Below are positions 19,093 to 32,324 of a DNA stretch of 64,000 nt, piece by piece. Both the position numbers and the translations under genes were made by a program. The stretch comes from Metabacillus sediminilitoris (GTDB lineage Bacteria > Bacillota > Bacilli > Bacillales > Bacillaceae), in contig NZ_CP046266.1 in the NCBI RefSeq assembly GCF_009720625.1, positions 4,755,501-4,819,500 on the forward strand, written 5' to 3'. Below the pieces are notes generated by a model. The model worked only from the letters and a program-made list of their open reading frames with translations, was not told the origin of the DNA and made no database searches. The first letter of the stretch is position 1; each line of letters starts with the position of its first letter.

Positions 19093-19782
19093 TTGATAAA
19101 AAGGAAATTAATGTTTAGTGCTGTTGGTTTATCATTCTTAACTGCTTGTCAGTATGGTGCTGGTGAGGAATCTTCATTCTTACATGAAAGCGGCAATACA
19201 ATAAATGTACAGGATCGAACAGATCTTTACAATGAAGAGGGTCATACAAATGTCAATCATGGTAAGACAGCAAACTTTGGTTATGTAAGACACCAAAAAA
19301 GCGGCATTCCTCAAGATATTACATTCAGACATACACCCGGCATGGATCGGGAGCAGGCTGCAAATACAATTAGCAGCTTAATTGTACAGTTACCAAATGT
19401 AAATGATGTTGCTACATTGGTAACTGATGAGGAAGTATTGGTTGCCTATGAAACAGACTCTGATAATCGATTTGAAACAGCAGATCAAGTCAAGAAAACA
19501 GCATTATCTGCCGTTCCAAGATATTATCATGTTTACGTTTCAGATGGAGATAATATGATCCAGCAAATAGAAGCATTCAGTCCACTTGATTCCACAAGCC
19601 GCAATATTGATCAAATAATAAGCAAAACAATTAAAGAAATGCTTAAATATCCACAAGGTCGTGCCTTGAATAAAGGTGAGAATGCAAATGGAGAAGGCTA
19701 TGGTGAGATGAATGAGGATTTAGATGATGATACAAAAGACAACTATGAAAAAACTCGTTTTAACAATGGCGCGATGAAATAA
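19093..19782 (+). CDS. yutC: YhcN/YlaJ family sporulation lipoprotein YutC
   Basis: A 229-residue lipoprotein with lipobox LTAC and lipidated C19. The mature part has the YhcN/YlaJ-type core (TPGMDREQAANTISSLIVQLPNV and a later DQIISKTIKEML) found in spore cortex or germination lipoproteins. The acidic C-terminal tail is low complexity. The start chosen is TTG at 19093, eight bases after GAGGAGG; a GTG at 19084 would overlap that site. Followed by its own terminator, so probably monocistronic and made during sporulation. Confidence 0.82.
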   Translation: MIKRKLMFSAVGLSFLTACQYGAGEESSFLHESGNTINVQDRTDLYNEEGHTNVNHGKTANFGYVRHQKSGIPQDITFRHTPGMDREQAANTISSLIVQLPNVNDVATLVTDEEVLVAYETDSDNRFETADQVKKTALSAVPRYYHVYVSDGDNMIQQIEAFSPLDSTSRNIDQIISKTIKEMLKYPQGRALNKGENANGEGYGEMNEDLDDDTKDNYEKTRFNNGAMK

Positions 19783-19795
19783 ATTTTTGCAAAGT

Positions 19796-19830
19796 AAAAA
19801 GGAAGAGACAGATTTGGATCTCTTCCTTTT
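19796..19830. terminator. Bidirectional terminator between yutC and lipA
   Basis: AAAAAGGAAGAGA pairs with TCTCTTCCTTTT. Long A and T tracts on the two sides fit use by both convergent genes. Confidence 0.88.
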
Positions 19831-19896
19831 CAATTAATATGCACAGGAAGTGAAGTGCAATCAAACGCTTTCCACCTCTTTGAGACTGCCACGTTT

Positions 19897-20793
19897 TTAG
19901 GCTTGTGCTTGCCTTTGTTTTGTTGCAGCATTAACCTGTTCATCAGCATGATAAGAAGAACGAACAAGCGGACCAGCTTCACAATGGCTGAAGCCTTTGC
20001 TCATTGCAATTTCACGAAGCTCTGCAAATTCGTCTGGATGGTAGTATTTTTGAACTTTCAAATGCTTTTTTGTCGGCTGTAAATATTGGCCAATTGTCAT
20101 GATATCAACATGATTTGCTCTTAAATCATCCATTGTTTCGATGATTTGTTCCTTTGTTTCCCCTAGTCCAATCATTAGACTAGACTTTGTTGGAATTTCC
20201 GGCTGCATTTCTTTTGCTTGCTTTAAGAAGTCTAAAGAACGTTCATATTTCGCACGGGCACGAACTCTTGGAGTAAGCTCACGAACTGTTTCAATATTAT
20301 GGTTTAAAATATCGGGCTTCGCATCCATGACCATTTTTAGGTTCTCGTAAACACCGCCTAAATCTGAAGGTAATACTTCAACAGATGTAAATGGACTTTT
20401 ACGGCGGATTGCACGAATGGTTTCAGCAAGAACCTTTGCACCGCCATCCTTTAAATCATCACGAGCGACCATTGTAATAACTGCATGCTTTAAGTTCATT
20501 AACGCAACAGAATCTGCAACACGTTCCGGCTCTGCTAAATCAAGCTCATTCGGCAATCCTGTTTTGACGGCACAGAAACGACAGGCGCGCGTACAAACCG
20601 AGCCTAAAATCATAAATGTAGCTGTTCTACGAACTGCCCAGCATTCATGGATATTCGGACATTTTGCTTCTTCACAAACTGTATGAAGATTATTTTCTCT
20701 CATCATTTTCTTAAGATCGGTGTAGTTCTCATTCGTATTTAATTTTATTTTTAACCATTCTGGCTTACGCAAATATTCTTCCTTTTTCGCCAT
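19897..20793 (-). CDS. lipA: Lipoyl synthase
   Basis: A 298-residue radical SAM enzyme that inserts two sulfurs into octanoyl groups on lipoyl domains. The auxiliary cluster cysteines C40, C45 and C51 (CX4CX5C) and the radical-SAM cysteines C67, C71 and C74 (CTRACRFC) are all present. The C-terminal RSSYHA serine motif that binds the auxiliary cluster is also there. GcvH, a lipoylated substrate, is encoded at 37.6 kb, and the enzyme depends on the Fe-S genes of this window. Start at 20793 (MAKKEE) has GGAGATG upstream. Confidence 0.97.
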   Translation of the reverse strand: MAKKEEYLRKPEWLKIKLNTNENYTDLKKMMRENNLHTVCEEAKCPNIHECWAVRRTATFMILGSVCTRACRFCAVKTGLPNELDLAEPERVADSVALMNLKHAVITMVARDDLKDGGAKVLAETIRAIRRKSPFTSVEVLPSDLGGVYENLKMVMDAKPDILNHNIETVRELTPRVRARAKYERSLDFLKQAKEMQPEIPTKSSLMIGLGETKEQIIETMDDLRANHVDIMTIGQYLQPTKKHLKVQKYYHPDEFAELREIAMSKGFSHCEAGPLVRSSYHADEQVNAATKQRQAQA

Positions 20794-20993
20794 CTGATTC
20801 ATCTCCATTTATATTCTAAAATGTAAATTATTAAGATAATTGTCGTTATTTCTACATCAGTATCAACTTTAACATATGAAAACGAGAGGGACAAGGAAAA
20901 GGCTAGTTTGCAATTTCTAACATTTGCTATTAATGAAATATCAATTGCTAACCAAACTAAAGATATGATACCGACTGAAAGGAGCTCATTACT

Positions 20994-21986
20994 GTGCGCA
21001 ATGTTTTAAGGATAATGATTATAGTTACAATGATTAGTTTCACAGCTCAATCGATCACTTATGGGGCTGAAACAAATCAAAATGAAGAATTTCAAAAGCG
21101 AATGAGCTTATATAAAAAAGTCGAAACTGTAACGAATATTCCTTGGTATGTCTTAGCTTCTATAGATCAATATGAAAGAAATGTACGACACTCTCGAAAT
21201 GATATTCCTAAAGCAAAGGGATTGATTGAAATCTATATCAAGCCTGAGATATGGACAGGTCCACTCAATCCAAATAAAAATGATATGAATCCGTTAAGTA
21301 TAGGATTTTTTGGCGGAATGGGTATTGATGGTGATGGAGATGAACGGGCAGATCCAACAAATGATGAAGATGTTCTATATGCATTTGCCCATTTTTTACA
21401 AGCATATGGAGCAGATCTTGAAAATATAAAGATAGGTTTATGGGATTATTATCAACGTGATAAAGCTGTTGGACTTATTATAGGTCATATGAAATTGTAT
21501 CAAAAATATGGCCATCTAGACTTAGATAAACATGCTTTCCCTGTTCCTCTAAACCATAATTTCAGCTATAACAATACATGGGGTGATGCCAGGGGCTGGG
21601 GAGGCCGTAGAATTCATGAAGGAACAGATATATTCGCAAATTATGGGGTTCCAGTTCGAGCCACTTGTTATGGTGTGATTGAAATGAAGGGGTGGAACCG
21701 TTTTGGAGGCTGGCGCGTCGGCATACGAGATATTGATAATACGTACCACTATTTCGCCCATTTAAATGGATTTGCCGATGGCTTGCAAACAGGTCAGGTC
21801 GTTGAACCCGGTCAACTTATAGGTTCTGTCGGAAGCTCGGGATACGGTCCTCCTGGAACAGCTGGAAAATTCCCTCCGCATCTTCATTATGGTCTTTATA
21901 AGGATAATGGTCGTACAGAATGGTCATTTGATCCATATCCACATCTAAAAGCATGGGAACGTGCAGATAGAAGGAATAGAAAGTAA
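20994..21986 (+). CDS. lytH: M23 family endopeptidase LytH (YunA)
   Basis: A 330-residue secreted protein with an N-terminal signal-type hydrophobic segment (residues ~4-22) and a C-terminal M23 zinc peptidase domain. The metal ligands are visible in RRIHEGTDIFA near 204 and in HLHYGL near 300. In B. subtilis LytH is an L-Ala-D-Glu endopeptidase that trims spore cortex peptidoglycan to single L-Ala side chains. The middle region (residues ~50-170) matches the helical segment of that protein. GTG start nine bases after AAAGGAG. It is divergent from lipA. Confidence 0.87.
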   Translation: MRNVLRIMIIVTMISFTAQSITYGAETNQNEEFQKRMSLYKKVETVTNIPWYVLASIDQYERNVRHSRNDIPKAKGLIEIYIKPEIWTGPLNPNKNDMNPLSIGFFGGMGIDGDGDERADPTNDEDVLYAFAHFLQAYGADLENIKIGLWDYYQRDKAVGLIIGHMKLYQKYGHLDLDKHAFPVPLNHNFSYNNTWGDARGWGGRRIHEGTDIFANYGVPVRATCYGVIEMKGWNRFGGWRVGIRDIDNTYHYFAHLNGFADGLQTGQVVEPGQLIGSVGSSGYGPPGTAGKFPPHLHYGLYKDNGRTEWSFDPYPHLKAWERADRRNRK

Positions 21987-22012
21987 TCCTGCAGAGATTC
22001 CTGCTTTGAAAT

Positions 22013-22052
22013 ACAAACAAACACACAGTGAATTTTCACTGTGTGTTTGTTT
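22013..22052. terminator. Bidirectional terminator between lytH and yunB
   Basis: AAACAAACACACAGTGAA and its complement TTCACTGTGTGTTTGTTT face each other with almost no loop beyond TT. Suits both convergent genes. Confidence 0.88.
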
Positions 22053-22081
22053 CTGCTATCATCTTAGTTGACTTATCTTCC

Positions 22082-22831
22082 TTAATTTGAGTTTTTCGGT
22101 AATTCAATTGCTGGAGAGTTATTACCACCATCGTTATAATAGAGAGGAACTTCACCAGGGACTGTTATATCAATGACCGGAATTGAATTTGAGATTTTTT
22201 TTGTATCTGAGGAAAAGGGAATAATGACTTGTACGGTCACCTCGGTATAAATTAGGACTTCATGGATTGCATTGTTTATACCATATTCCTTAACTGTTCT
22301 TTTAATATCTGTATGAACATCACCAATTAAATAAAAGCGTACAGGGATATTTGGCCCTAAACTACTTAAAATCGCATTGTCAGTTATTTGTCCTAAGGGA
22401 ATCTCATACATAATCCCATCACTCTGTCCATTAGTAGAAGCTAATCCAGTTTTTGTATCCTTAAAATTATCCTCTTCAATGGCATGAAGCCTTGTCACAA
22501 TATTCTCTGTGACATGATCTAACGCCTTTCTAACCGTTTGGGAATCAAACGTAATCATCGTAATATTCCCATCTTTATCTTCATGTGTCGTAACTAGATC
22601 CTTTGCTTTATTTGAATCAACAATTTCTTGCTTTACAGCTTCCTGTATAATCGTCGTTGCTACCTTTGTTGCTTCAAGCTCTGCAATATCCATTAACGCT
22701 GGTTCTACTTGTTTATTGACGACCCAGAAACTCCCTGAAGTTAGAAATATAAAAATAACCAAGGTTAGTAACAACACATACCGAAAAGGCAAGGGTCCTT
22801 TTCGCGGGCGGCGACCGCGGAAATTAGCCAA
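22082..22831 (-). CDS. yunB: Sporulation protein YunB
   Basis: A 249-residue protein with a basic N-terminus (NFRGRRPRKG), one membrane segment near residues 18-38, and an external domain rich in beta strands. This fits YunB, a mother-cell sporulation protein of B. subtilis of unclear biochemical role. I place the start at TTG 22831, with AAAGGAGGG seven bases upstream. Starting at the ATG 18 codons earlier would put the ribosome site inside the gene. Confidence 0.83.
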   Translation of the reverse strand: MANFRGRRPRKGPLPFRYVLLLTLVIFIFLTSGSFWVVNKQVEPALMDIAELEATKVATTIIQEAVKQEIVDSNKAKDLVTTHEDKDGNITMITFDSQTVRKALDHVTENIVTRLHAIEEDNFKDTKTGLASTNGQSDGIMYEIPLGQITDNAILSSLGPNIPVRFYLIGDVHTDIKRTVKEYGINNAIHEVLIYTEVTVQVIIPFSSDTKKISNSIPVIDITVPGEVPLYYNDGGNNSPAIELPKNSN

Positions 22832-23046
22832 AAAAATCCCTCCTTTACAAGCTATGTTTATGCTTGTTAAGAAGGAAGTACGCATCTTTTTTTAAGTTAA
22901 GGTACTTTGTTTTGATGTTTTTCTCAAAGCTTGCAGCTAAGAAGAGGATGGAATTGGCAGTCAGGAATTTAAAACCGCATTTTTAAACATCCTCCTGTCT
23001 CACTTTTATGCTTGTCTTCGAAAAAAAGCATTTTGCTGATTTTCCC

Positions 23047-23349
23047 TTATGACATTTTTAGAAGGGCATCTTTTCCTATTGTTCCTACAACAATTCCAAG
23101 TTTTTCAGCTTCATATGTGACGGATTCTAATGGAGCATTAAGTAATTGATCAATTGTCCGAACCCCTACTGCTCGGCCTGCAATGATTCCTCTATCCTTT
23201 AATTTTTCATTTAATAATGCCACATCTAGAGCACCACACATAATATAGCCTTTATCGTTTGTAATTGCCATAAAGTTTGTTTTTGGTAACGCAATTGTGA
23301 TTGCCGTAAATTGTTTTCCATCAATAATAATTGGAGTTAGGCTAACCAT
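23047..23349 (-). CDS. yunC: YunC family (DUF1805) protein
   Basis: A 100-residue protein of the DUF1805/YunC family, recognised by GYIMCGALDVALLN and GRAVGVRTIDQLL. The fold is a small alpha/beta domain of unknown function; it has no signal peptide. The GGAAGGAG site supports the start. It is downstream of yunD in the same direction and may share its transcript. Order yunB-yunC-yunD matches B. subtilis. Confidence 0.87.
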   Translation of the reverse strand: MVSLTPIIIDGKQFTAITIALPKTNFMAITNDKGYIMCGALDVALLNEKLKDRGIIAGRAVGVRTIDQLLNAPLESVTYEAEKLGIVVGTIGKDALLKMS

Positions 23350-23415
23350 TACAAACTACACTCCTTCCTTACTAACACAATATGAGTTAGTTAAGGGAGT
23401 GTGTAGATGTATAGC

Positions 23416-24819
23416 CTACATTCCCGCTGGATTTTCACCTATTTTCCAAGCTAAGAGATCTCTTAATAGTTCAGGCATATAAAAGAGTTTTTTCTCAGAA
23501 TGGCTAATTTCAGGATATAATGGACCAAGTGTGAACATATCAACTGTTGCCACTGCATAGACCCTATCTAGATTAATCGGCTCACCTAGCACAATGATTT
23601 CAGTTACATGCTCTTTCCCATCTGCAAGCCTCTCTGTTTTTACGTCAATCCCATCAAAGACCATTCTTCCCATCACTTTTCCCCTAAAGCCTAAACCTTT
23701 TAGTTCAAGATGTTCCATTCTTTCTTCTCTTGCTTGTATAATGACCTCTTTCAATACATCTCCTTTTAACTCTACCTTACATGGATTGATAGGATGAGGA
23801 CATATTCGATGTAAATCTTTTTTCGTTACAGGTCCTTTACTCAACGGTTCTAATAATATCCCTGAATTGATCATCGACACTTCACCATGACACCATTGTC
23901 GTAAGGCACGAGCTAAATACAAAGGAAATGGGGAATCTTTAAACCAATCAAGCGTCAAATCATCCTTTAACACTCCAACTACCTCTGAAAGCTTTTCTTC
24001 ACTTTTTAACAACATTTGTTTCAGCCATACTTCCGTTTCAGAGCAACCCTCATCTTGTTCCATCATTGAAGTGATAGAAGCTTTACAATTTACTAATTCT
24101 TTTTGTTCACTATCTACAGTTAACGAAATATGACCGACATATTGTCCATATTTACCGGCTCCTGCAACTAAAGTATCGTCTATTTTTTTTCCTCTTTGAA
24201 GGACATGATGTGTGTGACCACCAATAATAATATCGATATCAGGAAATTCCCTTGCAATAATCTCATCATCACTAATCCCGAGATGTGAAAGCAGAACAAT
24301 GATGTCAGCCTGTTCCTTTACTTGCTGGACTGTTTCTAAAATACTTTGAAAAGGGTCTTTTACTTTCCATCCAAGAAGGGCATAAAACTTTTCATAATAG
24401 ACTGTTACACCTAGTAGGGCAACCTTTATTCCATTATTTAAGGTCAAAATTTGATAGGGAACAGCCCATTCTGGCCGTTCTCCTAGCTCTGTATATAGAT
24501 TTGATACGATGATAGGAAATTCCGCTTTCTCATAAAGAGAATCTAAGTCATCGTGAGAGAATGTAATTCCTTCATTGTTCCCAATTGTCACTGCATCATA
24601 TTGAAGCATATTTAACAATTCTACATTTGCCTTGCCATTTGTCGCTTCTGTAATAGGGTGAAATCTGTCTGCATGATCGCCAATATCCAGAAGAAACATT
24701 TGTTCATGATTTTGCACATGGATTTCTCGTCTTTTATTTATAAATTGTACAATAGTTGGCCAATTTTCAAAGTGACTATGTAAATCATTTGTGTGGTAAA
24801 GATGGATTGTTTCTAGCAT
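23416..24819 (-). CDS. yunD: 5'-nucleotidase/metallophosphatase family protein YunD
   Basis: A 467-residue bimetal phosphatase of the UshA/CpdB group. The metallophosphoesterase core shows HTNDLHSH at residues 9-16, DIGDHAD near 45, GNNEG near 83 and GGHTHH near 197. The C-terminal nucleotidase domain follows from about 300. Unlike UshA it lacks a signal peptide, so it should act in the cytosol on nucleotides or related phosphoesters. The exact substrate is unknown. Confidence 0.87.
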   Translation of the reverse strand: MLETIHLYHTNDLHSHFENWPTIVQFINKRREIHVQNHEQMFLLDIGDHADRFHPITEATNGKANVELLNMLQYDAVTIGNNEGITFSHDDLDSLYEKAEFPIIVSNLYTELGERPEWAVPYQILTLNNGIKVALLGVTVYYEKFYALLGWKVKDPFQSILETVQQVKEQADIIVLLSHLGISDDEIIAREFPDIDIIIGGHTHHVLQRGKKIDDTLVAGAGKYGQYVGHISLTVDSEQKELVNCKASITSMMEQDEGCSETEVWLKQMLLKSEEKLSEVVGVLKDDLTLDWFKDSPFPLYLARALRQWCHGEVSMINSGILLEPLSKGPVTKKDLHRICPHPINPCKVELKGDVLKEVIIQAREERMEHLELKGLGFRGKVMGRMVFDGIDVKTERLADGKEHVTEIIVLGEPINLDRVYAVATVDMFTLGPLYPEISHSEKKLFYMPELLRDLLAWKIGENPAGM

Positions 24820-24901
24820 GATGATTCCCTCTCCTTACTCTATGACTGAATGAAATTGTTCTTTCTTTGCCGCTTCTCTATATGCTGGTACTTTCTTTTA
24901 C

Positions 24902-25726
24902 CTATCCAAAAAAACCTTCGTAAATCAATTTGAATCCAGCAATGATTAACACAATTCTTAATAGATTGATAATTGTTTTTCCTTGCATTTTCGTACTAAT
25001 AATTGCTCCAACTCTTCCGCCAATCCATGCTCCCGGGACGAGTGCAGCAGCAAAAAGCCAGTTTATATTCCCTAAGGCAATATGAGTAATTGAGCTAATA
25101 ACAGACGATAGGAATATTATAAACATGGATGTAGCAACTGCGATATGTGGCGGAAACATGAACAATAGGATCATTGCTGGTACCATTAATGAACCGCCGC
25201 CTATGCCAAATATTCCTGAAATAAAGCCAACCACAAACGAGATGATCACTCCAGGAATTGGTTGATATGCATAGGTATATTCATTCCCATCCTCACCGAT
25301 ATAAGGTCGAATTACTTTTTTTCCCTGACGCTGCTTTAGTTGCGGCAGTTTACCTTTTACCATTAATAGAATGGAAACAAAGATCATAAATAAACCAAAC
25401 CAAATAGAAAAAGAACTTGTATTAAATAATTTATTTACATAGGCGCCAATAATGCTGCCTGGTCCACTTCCGATAAAAAAGATAAGTCCACTTTTATAAT
25501 CCACTTTTTTAAATTTCATATAGGTTAATGTTGAAGACAAACCTGTAAAGATAACAACCAATAAAGATGTCCCAACAGCTACTTGCGGCGAGACATCGTT
25601 AAAAGAAGGGAGATAGGATCCTAAAGATAGCAGCATGGGAACAACAATAATCCCTCCGCCTAATCCAACTAAGCTACCTAATGTCCCTGCAAACACACCT
25701 ACAATAATTAAAATAACCCATTCCAC
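24902..25726 (-). CDS. yunE: TauE/SafE family permease YunE
   Basis: A 274-residue membrane protein with about eight hydrophobic segments and the duplicated glycine-rich motif of the sulfite/organic-anion exporter TauE family (GSLVGLGGGIIVVPML near 17 and GIFGIGGGSLMVPAMI near 171). Likely moves a sulfur-containing or organic anion; the substrate is not known. GTG start, overlapping the end region of the upstream yunF by close spacing, so the two are probably cotranscribed. Confidence 0.88.
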   Translation of the reverse strand: MEWVILIIVGVFAGTLGSLVGLGGGIIVVPMLLSLGSYLPSFNDVSPQVAVGTSLLVVIFTGLSSTLTYMKFKKVDYKSGLIFFIGSGPGSIIGAYVNKLFNTSSFSIWFGLFMIFVSILLMVKGKLPQLKQRQGKKVIRPYIGEDGNEYTYAYQPIPGVIISFVVGFISGIFGIGGGSLMVPAMILLFMFPPHIAVATSMFIIFLSSVISSITHIALGNINWLFAAALVPGAWIGGRVGAIISTKMQGKTIINLLRIVLIIAGFKLIYEGFFG

Positions 25727-25732
25727 TTGACG

Positions 25733-26602
25733 TTACAGCCCCTCTTCATCTTGAAACAAGCTTAATTGTTTTTCAGCTAACCCTTTATACGTAATGTTTA
25801 AAATGTCCATCATCATTTTTGCATTTGCTGCCGCATCTCCGCCAGAATTATTATTAAAGAGCATAAAAATCGTTTCTGACTGTTTTTGAAGGAGGTCTAA
25901 ATGGTCCTTCCATTGAAGCAACTCTTCCTCATTATACTGATACAAATACCTCACATCTCGCCAATCTTCATTAGAAGCCGGCTTATTCCAGCCATGTACA
26001 TTGCGCCCATGCATTCTAATTAATGTTTTTCTAGAATCTGTAGGATGCAGAACAGTTGGAATGGACCTCACGCCGGCCTGTGGTTCATCAACAATGCTAT
26101 GGATCCATCTCTCAGATTCCATAAACCTTAGTGTCTGATCATAGTAGCTGTTTGAAAACCATGATTGATTACGAAATTCAAGGGCCACATCTATATCATC
26201 CATTTGCTCCCTACACCATTTTAAATATGTAACATTTTCTTTCGTACATGAAAACCATGGAGGAAATTGAAATAAAACCATTGCAAGCTTGTTCGCTTTT
26301 TGAATAGGTTTGATAGATCTAATAAATGCTTTAAACATCTCGTCTTTTTGTTCAAAAGTATCTGTTCCGCGAAGATGTCCTGTCATACCTTGATATGCCT
26401 TTGGTATAAATTGAAATGAATCAGGTGTATCCCTCAACCATTTTTCAATATTTCGTTCTGGTTGAATGGCATAAAAGCTCGCATCAATTTCAACGATTGG
26501 AAAATGAGCAGCATATTCTTGTAATTTATTTTTCGTTTGCGTTTTTAAAGGATAAAGGGAATCATGATCTCCCCAACCAGTTAGTCCAATTTGAATTGAC
26601 AA
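25733..26602 (-). CDS. yunF: YunF family (DUF72) protein
   Basis: A 289-residue TIM-barrel-like DUF72 protein, recognised by GLTGWGDHDSLYP at the start, VEIDASFYAIQP, ALEFRNQSW and FNNNSGGDAAANA near the end. Family members have been suggested as endonuclease-IV-like or sugar-isomerase-like, but no reaction is established. The start chosen is TTG 26602, five bases after AAAGGATGA; the ATG nine bases upstream overlaps that site. Confidence 0.83.
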   Translation of the reverse strand: MSIQIGLTGWGDHDSLYPLKTQTKNKLQEYAAHFPIVEIDASFYAIQPERNIEKWLRDTPDSFQFIPKAYQGMTGHLRGTDTFEQKDEMFKAFIRSIKPIQKANKLAMVLFQFPPWFSCTKENVTYLKWCREQMDDIDVALEFRNQSWFSNSYYDQTLRFMESERWIHSIVDEPQAGVRSIPTVLHPTDSRKTLIRMHGRNVHGWNKPASNEDWRDVRYLYQYNEEELLQWKDHLDLLQKQSETIFMLFNNNSGGDAAANAKMMMDILNITYKGLAEKQLSLFQDEEGL

Positions 26603-26763
26603 TCTAATCATCCTTTTGAAACTTATGTAATTTTTATCTTATTCTCTATGTAATCATACTATACCACCTGGAAGATTACATAAAGCTTTGATTATCGTAA
26701 CAGTTAGAATATAACAATAGAAGGTAATCGTGGAGACATTTTTCGAAGATTTTAGATGAAATA

Positions 26764-26787
26764 AGGACTGACAATTACGTCAGTCCT
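26764..26787 (-). terminator. Terminator of the suf operon
   Basis: AGGACTGAC and GTCAGTCCT form a 9-bp stem with a 6-base loop, followed on the minus strand by TTATTTCAT. It uses the same stem core as the terminator at 8779-8806. Confidence 0.82.
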
Positions 26788-26795
26788 CTTTGTTC

Positions 26796-28193
26796 TTAAC
26801 CGATTGAACCTTCCATCTCAAACTTAATTAGACGGTTCATTTCAACTGCATATTCCATTGGAAGCTCTTTTGTAAATGGCTCAATAAAGCCCATTACGAT
26901 CATTTCAGTTGCTTCTTCTTCTGAAATACCACGGCTCATTAGGTAGAATAATTGTTCTTCTGATACCTTAGAAACCTTCGCTTCATGCTCAAGTGAAATA
27001 TTATCGTTCATGATCTCATTGTAAGGGATTGTATCTGATGTTGATTGATTATCCATAATGAGTGTATCACATTCAATATTTGATCTTGCACCATCTGCTT
27101 TACGACCGAATTGGACGATTCCACGATATGTTACTTTACCACCTTGTTTTGAGATGGATTTAGAAACAATCGTTGATGAAGTATTTGGTGCTAAGTGAAT
27201 CATTTTCGCTCCAGCATCTTGATGCTGGCCTTTTCCTGCAAGGGCAATCGATAATGTCATTCCGCGGGCGCCTTCCCCTTTAAGAATCACGGCAGGGTAT
27301 TTCATTGTAAGCTTAGAACCGATGTTACCATCAATCCATTCCATTGTTGCATTCGCTTCACAAACAGCACGCTTTGTAACAAGGTTAAAAACGTTGTTTG
27401 CCCAGTTTTGGATCGTCGTATAACGGCAATATCCGCCGTCTTTTACGATGATTTCAACAACGGCACTATGAAGTGAATTTGTTGTATAAACTGGTGCTGT
27501 ACACCCTTCAACATAGTGAACATGTGCGCCTTCATCAACAATGATGAGAGTACGCTCAAATTGACCCATGTTTTCAGAGTTAATACGGAAGTAAGCTTGT
27601 AATGGCGTATCAACTTTAATTCCTTTAGGAACATAAATGAAGGATCCGCCAGACCATACAGCTGAGTTTAGCGCTGAGAATTTATTATCAGCAGGTGGAA
27701 TGACCTTACCAAAATGCTCGCGGAAAATATCTTCATTTTCCTTTAACGCTGAATCAGTGTCTTTAAAGACGATCCCAAGATCTTCAAGATCCTCTTTCAT
27801 GTTGTGGTAAACAACTTCTGATTCATATTGTGCAGATACACCAGCCAAATACTTTTGCTCTGCTTCTGGAATACCTAGTTTATCAAATGTATTTTTAATT
27901 TCTTCAGGAACTTCATCCCAAGAACGTTCTGATTTTTCAGATGGCTTTACGTAGTACGTAATTTCATCAAAATTTAATGAAGACATATCGCCGCCCCATT
28001 GTGGCATTGGCATATTATAAAAATGCTCTAAAGATTTCAAACGGAAATCGAGCATCCATTGTGGCTCTTCTTTCATACGAGAAATCTCTTCAACGATTTC
28101 TTTCGTTAAACCTCGTTCAGAACGGAAGATGGAAACATCCTTATCAGCAAAACCATATTTGTAATCGCCGATTTCAGGTGCTTTTTTAGCCAT
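26796..28193 (-). CDS. sufB: SUF complex Fe-S scaffold SufB
   Basis: A 465-residue SufB, the scaffold subunit of SufBC2D, on which clusters are built from sulfur given by SufS/SufU. The C-terminal beta-helix and helical end ([22 protein letters not shown]) are typical. Cysteines in [12 protein letters not shown] and NIECDTL lie in the region used for cluster assembly. The start at 28193 (MAKKAPEIG) has GGAGTG seven bases upstream; two codons before it were left out. Last gene of sufC-D-S-U-B. Confidence 0.96.
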   Translation of the reverse strand: MAKKAPEIGDYKYGFADKDVSIFRSERGLTKEIVEEISRMKEEPQWMLDFRLKSLEHFYNMPMPQWGGDMSSLNFDEITYYVKPSEKSERSWDEVPEEIKNTFDKLGIPEAEQKYLAGVSAQYESEVVYHNMKEDLEDLGIVFKDTDSALKENEDIFREHFGKVIPPADNKFSALNSAVWSGGSFIYVPKGIKVDTPLQAYFRINSENMGQFERTLIIVDEGAHVHYVEGCTAPVYTTNSLHSAVVEIIVKDGGYCRYTTIQNWANNVFNLVTKRAVCEANATMEWIDGNIGSKLTMKYPAVILKGEGARGMTLSIALAGKGQHQDAGAKMIHLAPNTSSTIVSKSISKQGGKVTYRGIVQFGRKADGARSNIECDTLIMDNQSTSDTIPYNEIMNDNISLEHEAKVSKVSEEQLFYLMSRGISEEEATEMIVMGFIEPFTKELPMEYAVEMNRLIKFEMEGSIG

Positions 28194-28230
28194 TAACATT
28201 CACTCCAATCATTTAAATTTTTCTTGTTGC

Positions 28231-31179
<2,949 letters not shown>

Positions 31180-31201
31180 GTATCTTTACTCCCCCTTACG
31201 C

Positions 31202-31987
31202 TTAAGCTTCTTGTCCAACAGTTTCGTCTTCAATACCTAGTTCTTGTTTAATCCAGTCATATCCTTCTGCTTCTAAACGTTGTGCTAGTTCAGGACCACC
31301 TGATTTTACAACGCGCCCTTGCATCATAACATGTACTTTATCTGGTGTAATGTAGTTTAATAAACGTTGATAGTGAGTGATCATTAAACAGCCGAACTCT
31401 TCACTGCGCATTTTATTAATTCCTTTTGCAACAACCTTTAAAGCATCAATATCAAGACCAGAGTCAATTTCATCAAGAATAGCGATTTTTGGTTCAATCA
31501 TCATTAATTGAAGAATCTCATTACGTTTTTTCTCACCGCCTGAGAACCCTTCATTTAGATAACGTTGTGCCATATCTGGATCCATTTCTAATTCTTCCAT
31601 ATTAGCGTCCATTTTACGAATAAATTTCATTAATGAAATTTCTTCGCCTTCTTCGCGACGTGCATTAATTGAAGAACGTAAGAAGTCAGCATTTGTTACA
31701 CCGCTAATTTCACTTGGATACTGCATCGCTAAAAATAGACCTGCACGTGCGCGCTCATCTACTTCCATTTCTAACACATCTTCACCATCTAAAGTAATGC
31801 TTCCACTAGTTACTTCATACTTTGGATGTCCCATGATTGCTGAAGATAATGTGGATTTACCTGTTCCGTTTGGTCCCATAATTGCATGGAACTCTCCGCC
31901 TTTTATTTCAAGATTTACACCTTTTAAAATTTCTTTCCCATCAATTTCTACGTGTAAATCCTTAATGATTAATGTAGAACCTGCCAT
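31202..31987 (-). CDS. sufC: SUF ATPase SufC
   Basis: A 261-residue ABC-type ATPase of the SUF machine. Walker A is GPNGTGKS near residue 39. The signature is FSGGEKKR near 150, in the SufC form with EKK. Walker B is IAILDEIDSGLD near 173, and the H-loop is in ITHYQRLL near 206. It binds SufB and SufD and drives cluster assembly by ATP hydrolysis. First gene of the operon; GGAGG precedes the ATG. Confidence 0.97.
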   Translation of the reverse strand: MAGSTLIIKDLHVEIDGKEILKGVNLEIKGGEFHAIMGPNGTGKSTLSSAIMGHPKYEVTSGSITLDGEDVLEMEVDERARAGLFLAMQYPSEISGVTNADFLRSSINARREEGEEISLMKFIRKMDANMEELEMDPDMAQRYLNEGFSGGEKKRNEILQLMMIEPKIAILDEIDSGLDIDALKVVAKGINKMRSEEFGCLMITHYQRLLNYITPDKVHVMMQGRVVKSGGPELAQRLEAEGYDWIKQELGIEDETVGQEA

Positions 31988-32293
31988 AACAATACCTCCA
32001 TAATATATAAAGTTTACTAATTCTCAATTTATTCTCATTCTAATTTTATAACAAATCAAAAGTGAACACAACCTTTAACGAACATCCTCGAATCCTGTAT
32101 AATAAAAACAAATTTTCGGTTGTAAGAAAATATCACATCAATATGTAGTTTAAACAAGAAATGAGCCTTTTAATACTATATAACACATTGACCTTTGAAT
32201 CTACCTTCCTCACATAGATTAGTTTTAACATTGTCATAAAAAACATTCTCTCGGCATATCTAGTATCGGCGAACCGTGCTTGTTCATACATGC
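31988..32293. promoter_or_regulatory. Upstream region of the suf operon
   Basis: A 306-bp AT-rich stretch with no gene. Directly before sufC it carries two ATTCTCA direct repeats (near 32020-32037, seen on the plus strand). I cannot name a regulator for them. Confidence 0.35.
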
Positions 32294-32322
32294 AAAAGAA
32301 CCAGTCCGGGACTGGTTCTTTT
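32294..32322 (-). terminator. Terminator of a candidate small gene
   Basis: AAAAGAACCAGTC and GACTGGTTCTTTT form a 13-bp perfect stem with a 3-base loop. It directly follows the stop codon of the small minus-strand reading frame at 32325-32519. Confidence 0.88.
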
Positions 32323-32324
32323 GT